A DNA stretch of 64,000 nt from contig NC_091947.1 of the NCBI RefSeq assembly GCF_041260155.1, positions 23,632,115-23,696,114 of the forward strand, written 5' to 3'. A program made the position numbers and the translations under genes. This document shows positions 28,001 to 36,447 of the stretch, piece after piece (position 1 is the first letter of the stretch; every line of letters begins with the position of its first letter). The DNA is from Ptychodera flava. Lineage: Eukaryota > Hemichordata > Enteropneusta > Ptychoderidae. The notes beneath the pieces were generated by a model, which worked only from the letters and a program-made list of their open reading frames with translations, was not told the origin of the DNA and made no database searches.

Positions 28001-28270
28001 TGCTGAGTATTGAAAGGTCATTATGTTTTTCAGAAATCAAATTAGAATTATCAAACTGTATGATCTCATTGTTATACCATTTCATTCTATTTTCATTCTA
28101 TCACAGAATCCAAAGAAGACAACGCAGAGACTGACAAGGAGTTAGCTAGGAACAAACCTGACCAGATGAGTCATTTGAAAAAGTCATATCACTGCCCTGA
28201 CTGTCAGCAGGATTTCCAGTTCACAGCGGTTGAGATTTTAAAACACAAAAGGTCACACAAGAAGTCATGA
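3782..28270 (+). CDS. DHX34: ATP-dependent RNA helicase DHX34 (DEAH box), 26 coding exons
   Basis: DHX34 is a DEAH-box RNA helicase that promotes nonsense-mediated mRNA decay. Coding exons, all GT-AG: 3782-4425, 5720-5802, 6519-6668, 9959-10041, 10718-10855, 13350-13539, 14007-14224, 14720-14773, 15140-15367, 15759-15866, 16625-16721, 17188-17335, 17899-18073, 18349-18435, 18677-18751, 19326-19439, 19926-20078, 20574-20663, 21075-21221, 23038-23176, 24183-24293, 24731-24852, 25213-25392, 26917-27034, 27622-27767, 28107-28270. The product is about 1320 residues (human about 1143). Visible motifs: Walker [10 protein letters not shown] (about 357-365), DEVH (about 451-454), SAT (about 483-485), [13 protein letters not shown], and QRKGRAGR across the 16721/17188 junction. 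The C-terminal zinc-binding segments CPTCNKS and [10 protein letters not shown] match DHX34 rather than other DEAH helicases. The N-terminal ~200 residues are an added Arg/Ser/Lys-rich tract. Phases agree at every junction except exon 20 (23038-23176), whose entry and exit frames differ by one base. Confidence 0.95.
4426..5719 (+). other. DHX34 intron 1
   Basis: Donor AAGAG|GTTTGT and acceptor TTTCACTGTAG. No coding signal or recognised repeat was found inside. Confidence 0.6.
7565..7803. mobile_element. TTAA-target MITE (piggyBac-like ends), copy 1
   Basis: The element lies between TTAA tetranucleotides and has loosely inverted ends (TTAACCTTCTG on the left, GTCAAAGGGTTAA on the right). It is AT-rich and non-coding. 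Copies at 39689-39905 and 40940-41137 share the interior words (TTGGATAATTTTGGACCAAA-like, then GACAAAAATTGAC). A CCCTTT start next to TTAA is typical of piggyBac-type ends. It lies in DHX34 intron 3. Confidence 0.6.
8208..9006. mobile_element. MULE-like MITE with 9-bp target duplication
   Basis: Terminal inverted repeats start ACGAATGTAAAGTTGGC at 8208 and end CTTTACGTTCGT at 9006. They extend inward through a CTCATCCTCAGCCTCAG block on both sides. The flanks are identical 9-mers, ACAGCAAAG at 8199-8207 and 9007-9015. A 9-bp duplication suits Mutator-like elements, though other superfamilies make 8-9 bp duplications. The interior is non-coding. It lies in DHX34 intron 3. Confidence 0.75.
9376..9408. 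repeat. (TTTA)n microsatellite
   Basis: About eight TTTA units in DHX34 intron 3. Confidence 0.9.
10300..10655 (-). mobile_element. LINE 3' tail relic, minus strand
   Basis: On the minus strand the frame ending near 10437 reads [19 protein letters not shown] and later [13 protein letters not shown], the typical C-terminal zinc-like tail of a family of animal LINEs. Downstream it ends at GGCGGTGGCCTACGATACTG, then AATAAATTATCATCATCA, a short ATC-type tail as left by target-primed insertion. The copy is a 5'-truncated stub in DHX34 intron 4, antisense to the gene, just before exon 5. Confidence 0.75.
11263..13119. mobile_element. Helentron-like non-autonomous element with central tandem array (copy 1)
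   Basis: Five parts in order: a 5' hairpin (AGTCCCCGC, then GCGGGGACT, 11263-11292), a (CCGT)n microsatellite (about 11308-11340), a central array of about eight units of ~150 bp (about 11360-12590), unique sequence, and a 3' end with the matching inverted word GCGGGGACT (13089-13097) followed by the hairpin TCATCAACGATGA and CTTGTTT. Sub-terminal inverted repeats, a microsatellite, a central array and a 3' hairpin without target duplication are the layout described for Helentron-associated elements (HINE/DINE type). The assignment is inferred from structure only. It lies in DHX34 intron 5. Confidence 0.6.
11360..12590. repeat. ~150-bp tandem repeat array
   Basis: Unit landmarks CCAATATGGCCGCC recur at about 11447, 11596, 11746, 11896 and 12046, then less regularly to about 12440. 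A shortened unit (~97 bp) follows 12046. Left units are the most alike and right units the most diverged. Because 150 is divisible by three, one frame stays open for 214 codons (11435-12079); I do not regard it as a gene. Confidence 0.85.
14258..14600. mobile_element. Degenerate TTAA-type MITE fragments
   Basis: About 14440-14600 matches the GGTAG-family MITE (AGCCATTTTGAG, then TTTATCCTTGATTATGAAA). The left part (14258-14400) resembles another MITE type also seen in inverted form near 8040-8110 and 23540-23600 (TTTGGGCCAAACCATGGTGG-like word). Both are broken and lie in DHX34 intron 7. Confidence 0.45.
15977..16006. repeat. (TA)n microsatellite
   Basis: About 14 TA units in DHX34 intron 10. 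Confidence 0.9.
21488..21734. mobile_element. TTAA-target MITE, AGGGAGG ends
   Basis: TTAA at 21488-21491 and 21731-21734 bounds inverted ends AGGGAGGCTGTC and GACCACCGTCCT. About 247 bp, non-coding, in DHX34 intron 19 (21222-23037). A second TTAA-type remnant with a GTCAAAGGGTTAA end finishes at 22216. Confidence 0.6.
23038..23176 (+). CDS. DHX34: DHX34 exon 20, with internal one-base frame break
   Basis: The exon enters in phase 0 and reads [20 protein letters not shown], matching the DHX34 segment after the HT(K/Q) dipeptide. It must leave in phase 2 to join exon 21 ([16 protein letters not shown]). The exon is 139 nt, one base short of what this needs. Frame 0 meets TGA at about 23140, and the frame that reads [13 protein letters not shown] meets TAA at about 23115. 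The switch therefore falls in the A-rich stretch between about 23100 and 23140 (ATAAAGAATAAAATGAAATG). A lost A in a homopolymer, by assembly error or allele, is the simplest reading. Confidence 0.8.
23540..23965. repeat. Local tandem duplication in DHX34 intron 20
   Basis: Two diverged units about 158 bp apart share GTAGAAGTGTA, GTCAACAAAAGCT, AAATAGCTT and CCAAAACACTTTCT. A CACCCATGCCTTGA word also recurs at about 23543 and 23822. Confidence 0.7.
25752..26437. mobile_element. Helentron-like non-autonomous element (copy 2)
   Basis: Same order of parts as 11263-13119: 5' AGTCCC, then GGGGGGACT hairpin; a (GTGC)n/(CCGT)n microsatellite at 25798-25840; about three ~150-bp units (CCAATATGG at about 25946, 26096 and 26244); a 3' TGGGGACTGTGTC, then ATCAACGATGACTTGTT. 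Shorter, with fewer units. It lies in DHX34 intron 23. Confidence 0.6.
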
Positions 28271-28745
28271 CCTTTGGCCTTGAGGGTACCATCATCTGGA
28301 ATGAAAGTAATCTCCTCTGACTGTGGAACAGAGAAATCCTTTCCACAGACACTTTGCACAGTTGAGTGTCTTTATGTCCAGGCTAGCACAGACAACTTAC
28401 ACAGTTATGGCAACAATCACAGAGATTTAAAGTTGAAAATTTTAACGCAAAGTATGATAGGAATTTCCAAACCAAGCTTGAACTTGAACCATTTTGTTAC
28501 TTCAAATGTTGATCTTTCATGGAATGTCAAAGAGTTTTAGCTTGATATAGACGTTCAGCTCATCCTGTAGAAATATAAACCGGAATGTCTATAGGAATTG
28601 ATAAAGTATTTAGGATCTGTAAATGACAAGAGCTGGAAGATGTATAGGATTTCCTTGGCATTTACCCTGCACAGTACTGTCCAAGGAAAAAGTTTTTTTC
28701 AAATGTTCTGTGGGGAACACCAGCATTGTGTAAATTAAGACAATT

Positions 28746-28751
28746 AATAAA
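28746..28751 (+). terminator. Candidate DHX34 poly(A) signal, proximal
   Basis: AATAAA, 476 bp after the DHX34 stop. Confidence 0.5.
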
Positions 28752-29092
28752 ATGGAAAATCAGGCCAGAAGTTTAGTTGTTTATTTTTCATGCCCCTAAT
28801 ATCAAAGATATGGTCATTTTGAATCTAGTAAATATGCGTATTCTGGTTTTCAGAATTGAATCCTGGATTTACAGTGTAATATTAGTAAGTGGATTGTGGT
28901 CCATATCATGCCAAATTAACTATGTTGAACAAAGGTCTACCCACTCTCTCACAAGTTCTAGTAGCATTTAAGTGTGTGTTCTTGCTTGTTGAATGAAACT
29001 TTCCTTTGGTACATTACACTGTTGGTCATTGCATCACATCTCTGTGTGACTACATGCAAGCAACACTGAACACAATCTTTATGTATAAAATA

Positions 29093-29098
29093 TTTATT
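29093..29098 (-). terminator. Candidate SOX30 poly(A) signal (minus strand)
   Basis: TTTATT on the plus strand, i.e. AATAAA on the minus strand, 160 bp beyond the SOX30 stop codon. It lies between the two DHX34 signals, so the two transcripts could overlap at their 3' ends. Confidence 0.45.
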
Positions 29099-29167
29099 TA
29101 CGTTTTCTGTGATTCACAAAATGTACATTATTTGTTTCCATTGTGAATTGCATTTCCCAAAGGGTTC

Positions 29168-29173
29168 AATAAA
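29168..29173 (+). terminator. Candidate DHX34 poly(A) signal, distal
   Basis: AATAAA about 900 bp after the DHX34 stop and only 85 bp before the SOX30 stop codon on the other strand. Confidence 0.5.
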
Positions 29174-29257
29174 AATCATGAAATATGCACAACGATTATT
29201 TCATTTTATAGTTACGTCTCTGACTTTGACATTCAAGTGACTAGTGTTTCTTAGATT

Positions 29258-31387
29258 TTAGTTTTTTTCATTCTTTTCTGTCTGAACTTTCTTTCCTTTG
29301 TTGGTCTCTGTGTTTGACTGCCCAGTAGGACTCAGGTTACCGCCTTCCCACAGAGTGGGCTCCAAGTCCTGCAGAAATCGCTCAAACTGTGGCATACTGC
29401 TGATACTGTCCCCAGACTTGCTGGGTCGCAAGTTTCCATGGTTTCTCAGAGATCCACTGTCACTGTATTCTGAACTCTGCTCAGTTTCAAATTCAATGCC
29501 ATCTTGCAACTCCTCTTCGTAGAAATGCCCCATCATTGGATCGTCTTGATACATTTCTGGATAGGGACGTTTGCGACAGTCGCTTACGCCATAGACCATG
29601 GAGTCATCGTCACGGATCGACTCAGTAGCTCTGTAGAGTTCCTCCTCATCTATTGAGATTGGTCGGCCGCTGCCAGCCATCTGGTTTTTCTGCAGCCACT
29701 CTTCGATAAAACTGAAATCTTTGCCGTCTACACTTGGTTCATTGCAACTCATTTGCAGCTGTTGGCCATACTCAGTCATGACTACATTCGATGGGTTGTA
29801 CTTCGGGACAGGGCAGACCCTGACATCGTTTCTGGCGGTGAATGCTGGTGTACAAGACACAGGCAGGTTCAGCATCTGTGCCGTGCCAGATGGTGTGTTC
29901 ATGATTTGAGTGACATTGGGTGGCAATTTGTTGACTGAAGATTGCGTAATTAGGTATGCTTCCTTTGGATGTCCTTGATACCCGAGTGGCTGTTTTGGTA
30001 AAAAAAAAACAAAGACCAGGTCAAATAGTCTCCCCAAAAAAGAGTACATGGGAAATTTCAGATCAAGGGACAAATTTTTGAAGTTCAATTTTAATGACAT
30101 TTATTTGATAGCAAAAGCTATCAGAATTTCATTGTGTGCAAAAGAAATATAATGGTTTGTTTGTCAGCAAAAGCATAGCCCTGCACAGAGATACTGTGGC
30201 ATATTTCCACTTAATGATGTGGTATTCACCATTAAAATCGGACCGCCGAACACAACGCACTTTAAACTCGTTAAAACGTGATGCAGTAGGCCAGTCTGCA
30301 CTACGGTGGCAAAAAGATTTCGCTGAGCCACAGAAAAACGAAAGTGTATTGAATCTTACTGTTGGCGGCGCGCTCACATTTGCCGGTTGGATTAGTCTTA
30401 TCGTCTGTCCGTACACTCTCGGTTTCAGAACGTTTGTGCCAGGGTAGAATGCAGGTGAGGAAGGCGTCGCTTGTCCTTGTGGCTGGACTGGCCCTTGTAA
30501 TACAAAGAAAATCATAATAAAGTGGCTTTAGAGCATGCAGTTTGACTGAGTTGATTGCAGGTAAGTTTGAAAATAGTCCGCGTGAGCATACTTGCTTTGT
30601 ATGGTTTAAATTACCAAATTATTGACGCTAAAATTACCTTATTAAGATGTACGAGAGATAGATAGAAAGAGAGAGAGAGATTAATGGTTAAAAAGATGGA
30701 CACATGGGTAGAAATAGATAATGCAGTACCTATTCTGGTCATCGTTGAGGATGGCTGATTTCCGGCAAACCTCAAGCCTGTGGTTGCCATGGGAGCATAT
30801 CTGCCCGTTGTCATGGAGGCAGGATCAACACCACTGTAGGATATCGTGTTTTGATAATTCTGGATTCCAGTGCTTACAGTTGGTATACTCCTTTGGGTAA
30901 ACATGGGGTTCATCGGTATTAGAGTATTTAAGCGTCGTCTCTTAGGCGGCCTAGGTTGGTAAACCCATCCTGATTTGAAAAATAGACAAAAGTTCCCAAC
31001 GTAATTTGCCAAAAATTATTGATTATAAATCACACTTTAAAAAAAACCATCATGACTTAAAAAGATTCTGGATGGTATTGCAAACTGCAGCACATAAGCC
31101 GATTACATTCAACCGGATTCCGCGGCCAGAGTTCTTATCTCGTATTCTCACGATTCTTTGCAATGTACTGTCACAGCGATAACTTGGGTGCCAAACACGA
31201 CCCTCAACCACTGCACTTGAAGAAGATCGTTTCAAGTACTATACCAGGAAACACACATCCAATGCGTAATAAGTAGATTCTAGCCAACACTAAATTCCTC
31301 TGAGATATTTAGTGCTGACAATCTGTACATATGATAGAAGGCGCCACTAAATACCGTGCGCTGAGTGTACTTTATTTATTTATTCAT

Positions 31388-31426
<39 letters not shown>

Positions 31427-31630
31427 TTTTTCAAAAAATGCTTATTAAGTATTTTTCGTTCATGAAGAAGTTCCCTAAACATAAGATAGAGAACAATAGG
31501 GGGTGTCGTCGGAACTGCGCCTGTGCGCTTTTTGTTCACAAACAATGTATATTATGCACGATATTTGGATGCATCACGTCAACATAGCTCAATATTGCGC
31601 GTCATCATATTAACCCACTATGCAATTATT

Positions 31631-31686
<56 letters not shown>

Positions 31687-33005
31687 CATCTCAATCGCAT
31701 TTCTTTACCTGGGTGATCCTTTTTATGCTGGTCTTTAATCTTTTGAGCTTCCTCGTAGTATGGCTTCTTTGCATCGTTGCTCATACTGTTCCAAACCTCG
31801 CCAAGTTTAACACTGATTTCAGCGTTGTTAGCGCTTGGACATTGCTTGGCCAGAATTGGTCGATAGATGCGAGCCCACACCATGAAAGCATTCATTGGTC
31901 GCTTGATGTGGTTCGGATCATTGTTGCGTCGTCCGTAGTCTGAAATCGGATGTACAATTCATCATGAACAATACATAAATTGATGACATAAACTGTCAAC
32001 GTTCACCGTCATTTCTGATCATAGGTTTTTCTTCTGTCCGATCTTCAAGTTACATTCAAACATGAGTTTGTATAGCAATTGCACGTATCACTTTCAGAAA
32101 TTATTAGTTTGACGTAGCTCAACGGTTAACAGTGAACAGCACATCTTGGGACTGAAAGCAGAACGATTATCGTAATGCTGTAAAGTAACTGTGCATATTA
32201 TAGTAAAGCCTCAAGCTAATCCAACATTTCAGAATTTTTGATTTTCTTCAACTAGACTACTTTCAGATGAATTTTCTTTTGAAGGCATTAACTATTCGTA
32301 ATCAACTTAAATTTGTGCTATTTAATTTGTGTAATTAAAGACTTGCAATGAAATCAATGTTCTTTCTGTCTTATCTTACTAACCAAATTCACTTTCCTGC
32401 GATGAATTACTTTGTTGCATCGACACTTCGGAAGTTTTCGTCTCTGGAGTTCCCGCTGCCGACGACGTCAAGGGGGATACATCCACAGTTCGTAACCCGG
32501 TGTTGTTTAAGGTCGGACCGTGCAGCATTTTCATCGCTGTTGAAGTATACGTTGCAGTAGTAGTAGCTACTGTAGGTTTTTGCACGTGTCCGGATGATGT
32601 AGCAACGACGTGACTACCTTCTGCTGTGGTAGACGTAGGCAAGACCACTTTCATCGGAGTACCGGGAGGTAGCTGTCTCGTAGCAACAGAGCAAGGAGCT
32701 GTTGTCCTGACTATACTGTAATACATCGGCTCCGTGCATGTTGCTAAAGTTTTCACTTCGGCTATTTTCGGCATATCTGATTTGGAAGAAGCCAGAGGCA
32801 CGACTTGGATCTTGTCTGCCGATGTAAAACGCAGAGTGGCGAGATCTCCGCCGGCGAAAACTTTGCACGCAGCGTTGGTATCCGAGAGCGCATCTTTATT
32901 GTTGGCATGGGATGCTCTTTCGGTCTTGACGACGATCACGGATTTTGCTGCCTGCTCGCCATCCTCTTTTCTGATGACGCTGGTTGGTTTGGCTGTCTCT
33001 GACAT
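29258..33005 (-). CDS. SOX30: SoxH / SOX30 HMG-box transcription factor, five coding exons
   Basis: SOX30 (Sox group H) is a nuclear HMG-box DNA-binding protein, known in mammals as a regulator of male germ-cell genes. Exons on the minus strand: 32384-33005, 31709-31939, 30730-30969, 30360-30493, 29258-29989; phases agree throughout. The product is about 652 residues (human about 753). The HMG box starts near residue 219 ([18 protein letters not shown]) and continues through [14 protein letters not shown] and [12 protein letters not shown]. Exon 3 opens with [12 protein letters not shown] directly after the box; this PGWVYQPRP junction is diagnostic of SOX30 and lies at a splice site. The N-terminal 207 residues are Ser/Thr/Ala-rich; the C-terminus has an acidic Glu/Asp stretch ([20 protein letters not shown]). 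The start is the ATG at 33003-33005. The gene is convergent with DHX34 and divergent from Dmrt. Confidence 0.95.
31371..31430. repeat. (TTTA)n microsatellite
   Basis: About 15 units, one interrupted by a C. It lies in SOX30 intron 2. Confidence 0.95.
31635..31682. repeat. (GA)n microsatellite next to the HMG-box exon
   Basis: About 24 GA units on the plus strand, i.e. a (CT)n tract on the SOX30 sense strand starting 27 nt after the HMG exon ends (donor at 31707-31708). Confidence 0.95.
31709..31939 (-). CDS. SOX30: SOX30 exon 2: HMG box
   Basis: This exon carries essentially the whole DNA-binding domain. RPMNAFMVW, the group signature, is intact. It starts two bases into a codon and ends one base into the next (DHPG|WVYQP), leaving the domain in a single exon as in vertebrate SOX30. 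Confidence 0.95.
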
Positions 33006-33593
33006 CACTGAAGTTTATGTGTATTGTTGGGAGGATTTGGTCGACAAACCAAATAAAAGCTTCCCTGTGTCTCTGCCGCTTCCACGATGACAATGACACA
33101 AAAGATGGTGGAAATCCGAACAATCACTAGGGATCGTGTTCTGGAATTCGACGCAGAGTTCCATGCCATTGGCAATGATCTATGCGCGCAGGGTGAAGTA
33201 CGTCACCTGACTGTGGACACAGTGCACGCATAATGACGTGTACAGGGGCATGTAAACTGTTCCATAAGGTTTACAAGAATTAGCACAATAAATAAAACAT
33301 TAAAAATGAAACAACAATAACATAACACCATGGAACAAAAAATGTGACAGTACCAATGTTATTAAAGTTTCTCCAGACGCTGACGATTCCCTTTTAAAAT
33401 ACTCGGTAGTTCTCTGTTTTTATTTTTTCCCGTGAATTTTAAGCTTAGGCATACTCGCACACAAGGTGCGGTACCATGAGTGTTAGAAACTTGTCGGCCA
33501 AGACGCATGAAAGTTAGACATATGTAACACACAAAATTGTACCCTTCACAACTACAGACAAGACGAACTTCATTTGCACGTGTCCAGTGACAG
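33006..33593. promoter_or_regulatory. SOX30 upstream region
   Basis: Upstream of the SOX30 start on the minus strand; presumably holds its 5' UTR and core promoter. No TATA-like element at a convincing distance and no coding signal. CpG dinucleotides are common in the first 250 bp. Confidence 0.35.
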
Positions 33594-33752
33594 TTAAAGG
33601 GGCAGTCCTCAATCCCTGGTTCCGGATAAGTTCTTGTTGACAGTGAGTGCCTACATGGTGTTAGCCCTTTGTTTCCCCATTATAATTTTTATCAAGTTAG
33701 TCAATTTAATTTTTATAGATAAAAGTGATAAATGACTGACCTGCCCCTTTAA
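33594..33752. mobile_element. TTAA-target MITE, AGGGGCAG ends
   Basis: TTAA at 33594-33597 and 33749-33752; inverted ends AGGGGCAG and CTGCCCCT. 159 bp, non-coding. It sits in the region between SOX30 and Dmrt, adjoining copy 1 of an 81 bp duplicated segment. Confidence 0.75.
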
Positions 33753-33827
33753 TGAGAATCTTGAGAAGTACTTTCGATTTCCTTCATTCGGCGTTTGTCC
33801 TCATAAGGTGACGTTTTGTCTCAGTAT
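33747..33827. repeat. 81-bp direct repeat, copy 1
   Basis: About 90% identical to 35171-35251. Shared words: TTTAATGAGAATCTTGA, AGTACTTTCG, TTTGTCCTCATAA, GTGACGTTTTGTCTCAGTAT. Both copies have the same orientation. Confidence 0.85.
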
Positions 33828-35170
33828 GACTGTACAGGTGATGGGGCCGAAAATATAATCTAGAAAAAAATATCGGTAACTTTTAATTCCGCAGAAGACA
33901 GACTTTCGTGTACTGATTGAGCTACATTATGATTTTCCTTCAGTGGACTTATTCTCTTCGTTTAAAGTCAGATAAAGAATGTATTACTTTCTACCAATTT
34001 TACCTTCTGCAGTACCTTCACTTTCCAAAGAAGAATTCATCGGTACAAAACACGTTACACACAGAACATGGATTGCGCTATTCCGAAAAGTCACCTTATG
34101 TACAAAGTCACATGATGTACAAAGTCACATGATGTGCAGGCCAGATAAGGTTTTAGTATAGATCTACAAAATTTAAGATTTTGAATTCTTTGCTCTGTGT
34201 TTTGAACTATGCTCTAAATGTAATTAATTCTAAGGTGAATTTGAAAGCATTGATAAAAAAAATGTAGCCGTTCCCTACGATTTTTCCTCATAATGTAGTG
34301 TGATTTCCTCTGTAGGTAAGATGTTTTCCACACTATGTATAATAGTGTGATTTCCTCTATAGGTGCATTGAACCCCGATGAAAATTTCTCTTCTGAGAAA
34401 CTCAGTCGCTCATTTAAAGTGTAAAACAAATACAAACAAACAAACATGTCAAAACCTGACAGATTTCTCTAAAACAAATATTTGCCTCATCACTTTTACA
34501 CTTTGCTTAATCCCATAGCTTTCTTTTCAGGCCAACCTAGACGAAAAGTTCCCATATAGCTTGCACTAGGGCGGATAACTACTGAAATTTCAAGTGAGAA
34601 GGCTACCATTTTCGTTATTAAATTGCATGTGTTGTAAGTTACAGTAAATGGACAAGAACCCTCACCATGCTCTTTGAGATTCATCATCTGTCTATATCCT
34701 TTAATTTTACACAGCTGTAGGGCTTAGATCAGCTTTCAACAAAGAGGAGAGTTGATTCATACTGACGCATTGTCGATGTCTTACCCCCCCCCCCAGCGTA
34801 GATTTCTGAAACGTGCCTTGGCTTTCAAATGAACCAAAGTCCCTCCCGCACAGACTGCGGACGAACGAAAACGAAGAAACAAGTGCAGGATGTTTAGCAA
34901 GCAGTGAGGATTTGCATTTGCAATGTTACTTTTATCAAAAGTAAAAAGGCCAAGAGAATTTGTTTTCCGTTAATAAAAAAGGAGGTGAGAAACATCATGA
35001 AAAAAGGGAAATTGGCAAATCATAGGTCATGGGATATTTTCCATGAGGAATAGTACAAACACTGGTCTAGGATACATTCAACATAGCTCTGCGTGACAGG
35101 TATATGTGTTATGAACTGCTAATGAGTAACTAGTATTTGGCCAGGGCACAGTCCGTGTGGACATAGACCA
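33828..35170. other. SOX30-Dmrt intergenic, unique part
   Basis: No gene seen. Minor repeats: a doubled TACAAAGTCACATGATGT at 34097-34135, a doubled TAGTGTGATTTCCTCT at about 34287 and 34347, and an 11-C run at 34784-34794. Confidence 0.4.
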
Positions 35171-35251
35171 CTTTAATGAGAATCTTGAAAAGTACTTTCG
35201 GTTTCTTTCATGTGGCATTTGTCCTCATAAAGTGACGTTTTGTCTCAGTAT
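35171..35251. repeat. 81-bp direct repeat, copy 2
   Basis: Partner of 33747-33827, 1.4 kb away. A further tandem pair of about 36 bp (TAGTTAGGCTGTACTGAATT-like, then TTGCAGCGCATA) follows at 35264-35330. Confidence 0.8.
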
Positions 35252-35423
35252 CTTGTAATTAAGTTAGGCTGTGTTGAATTTTGCAGCGCATATGTATAGT
35301 TAGGCTGTACTGAATTTTGCAGCGCATACTTTGTTCTTTTCTGCAAATACTATCAACAACAACAACAATAATAACAACAACAAATTTACTGAGTCCAAAT
35401 ATATTTTTATTTTTCTTCATTAT

Positions 35424-35424
<1 letters not shown>

Positions 35425-35463
<39 letters not shown>
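35425..35463. repeat. (ATC)n microsatellite
   Basis: About 13 ATC units after an (AAC)n/(AAT)n-like stretch at 35352-35383. Confidence 0.95.
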
Positions 35464-36269
35464 GGAGACTGAGGACCCTATGGTTGAGTGTGTGGTGGCA
35501 TGGCTGTGAGCATTGTATACTACGTATAACGGTATAGGCCTACCCTTCCACCACGACCGGTGATAACACACATCCCCGCCATGCAAAGCTATGAGGAATG
35601 TGTGGATGATGAGTACTAAATCCTGTATTTTTCCTTTTCCTCATGGAAACCTCCGTCGATCGATCACCATGCCACACGGCTATATTTCTGGGCGTGCATA
35701 AAATTTTCCACCGGACTTTGTCAACGGTTGACCTTGCTCCGTTGCATGGATTGTCATGCTAATACATTTATCTCAATGAATATCAATTTCAAATAAGCTT
35801 TCCGTTGAAAATCCGATCGACAAACGTTCCCACGTTGTCGTGAATTGATTAAATGTGATATCCCAACAGTATGGTTCTTCGTTCCTTTGATTGCATGAAG
35901 ATTTAATCATGCTCGTTGCATTTCCCTCTTCCCTGCTACTTCCGTTAACTTACCCGTCTCCTCTGTTTTTGTCTCCAAGGTCAGGTTGACCGTTGATCAT
36001 CGCCAAATGGTGAGCAAGATCGCGACCGCAATGCCCCTAAGCCCTCCCAATTTTTTTCTTGTCAGACGGTATCCCGATTTTTATATCTTTAGTTTACCGT
36101 AGATACGTACAAAGACGCACGACCGACATCACTTACCCGCCTGTAGGTTTAGTTGGCTTAAAATCAGAAAACGATTAAAATGAAAATTGATAAACGGAAC
36201 ACGAAAATCAAATCAAATTTAAACAATAACGCAATTTACAATTTTACCATGGAGGGCATTGGGGTTCAT

Positions 36270-36316
36270 CTAGCCATGGATGTAAAAAAATTTTTTTTTT
36301 TACATCCATGATCTAG
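36270..36316. repeat. Small inverted repeat (A/T-cored hairpin)
   Basis: Left arm CTAGCCATGGATGTAAAAAA, right arm TTTTTTACATCCATGATCTAG, virtually no loop. Ten bases separate it from the larger hairpin to its right. Confidence 0.85.
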
Positions 36317-36325
36317 CTGCAATAA

Positions 36326-36447
36326 TTGTAGCCTTGGTTGGCCATGGGGATTGGGCTTCTGTCGTGCGGCTCGCGCCTTGCCCCAACAAAGGCAAGGCGC
36401 GAGCATCACGACAGAAGCCCAATCCCCACGGCCAACCAAGGTTACAA
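36326..36447. repeat. 57-bp near-perfect inverted repeat (long hairpin)
   Basis: Arms 36326-36382 and 36391-36447 around the 8-base loop CCAACAAA, with four mismatches in 57 by eye. The sequence is GC-rich (GGGGATTGGGCTTCTGTCG, GCTCGCGCCTTGCC) in AT-rich surroundings. It could be a recent inverted duplication, a structured RNA or a foldback relic. No flanking target duplication seen. Confidence 0.9.
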
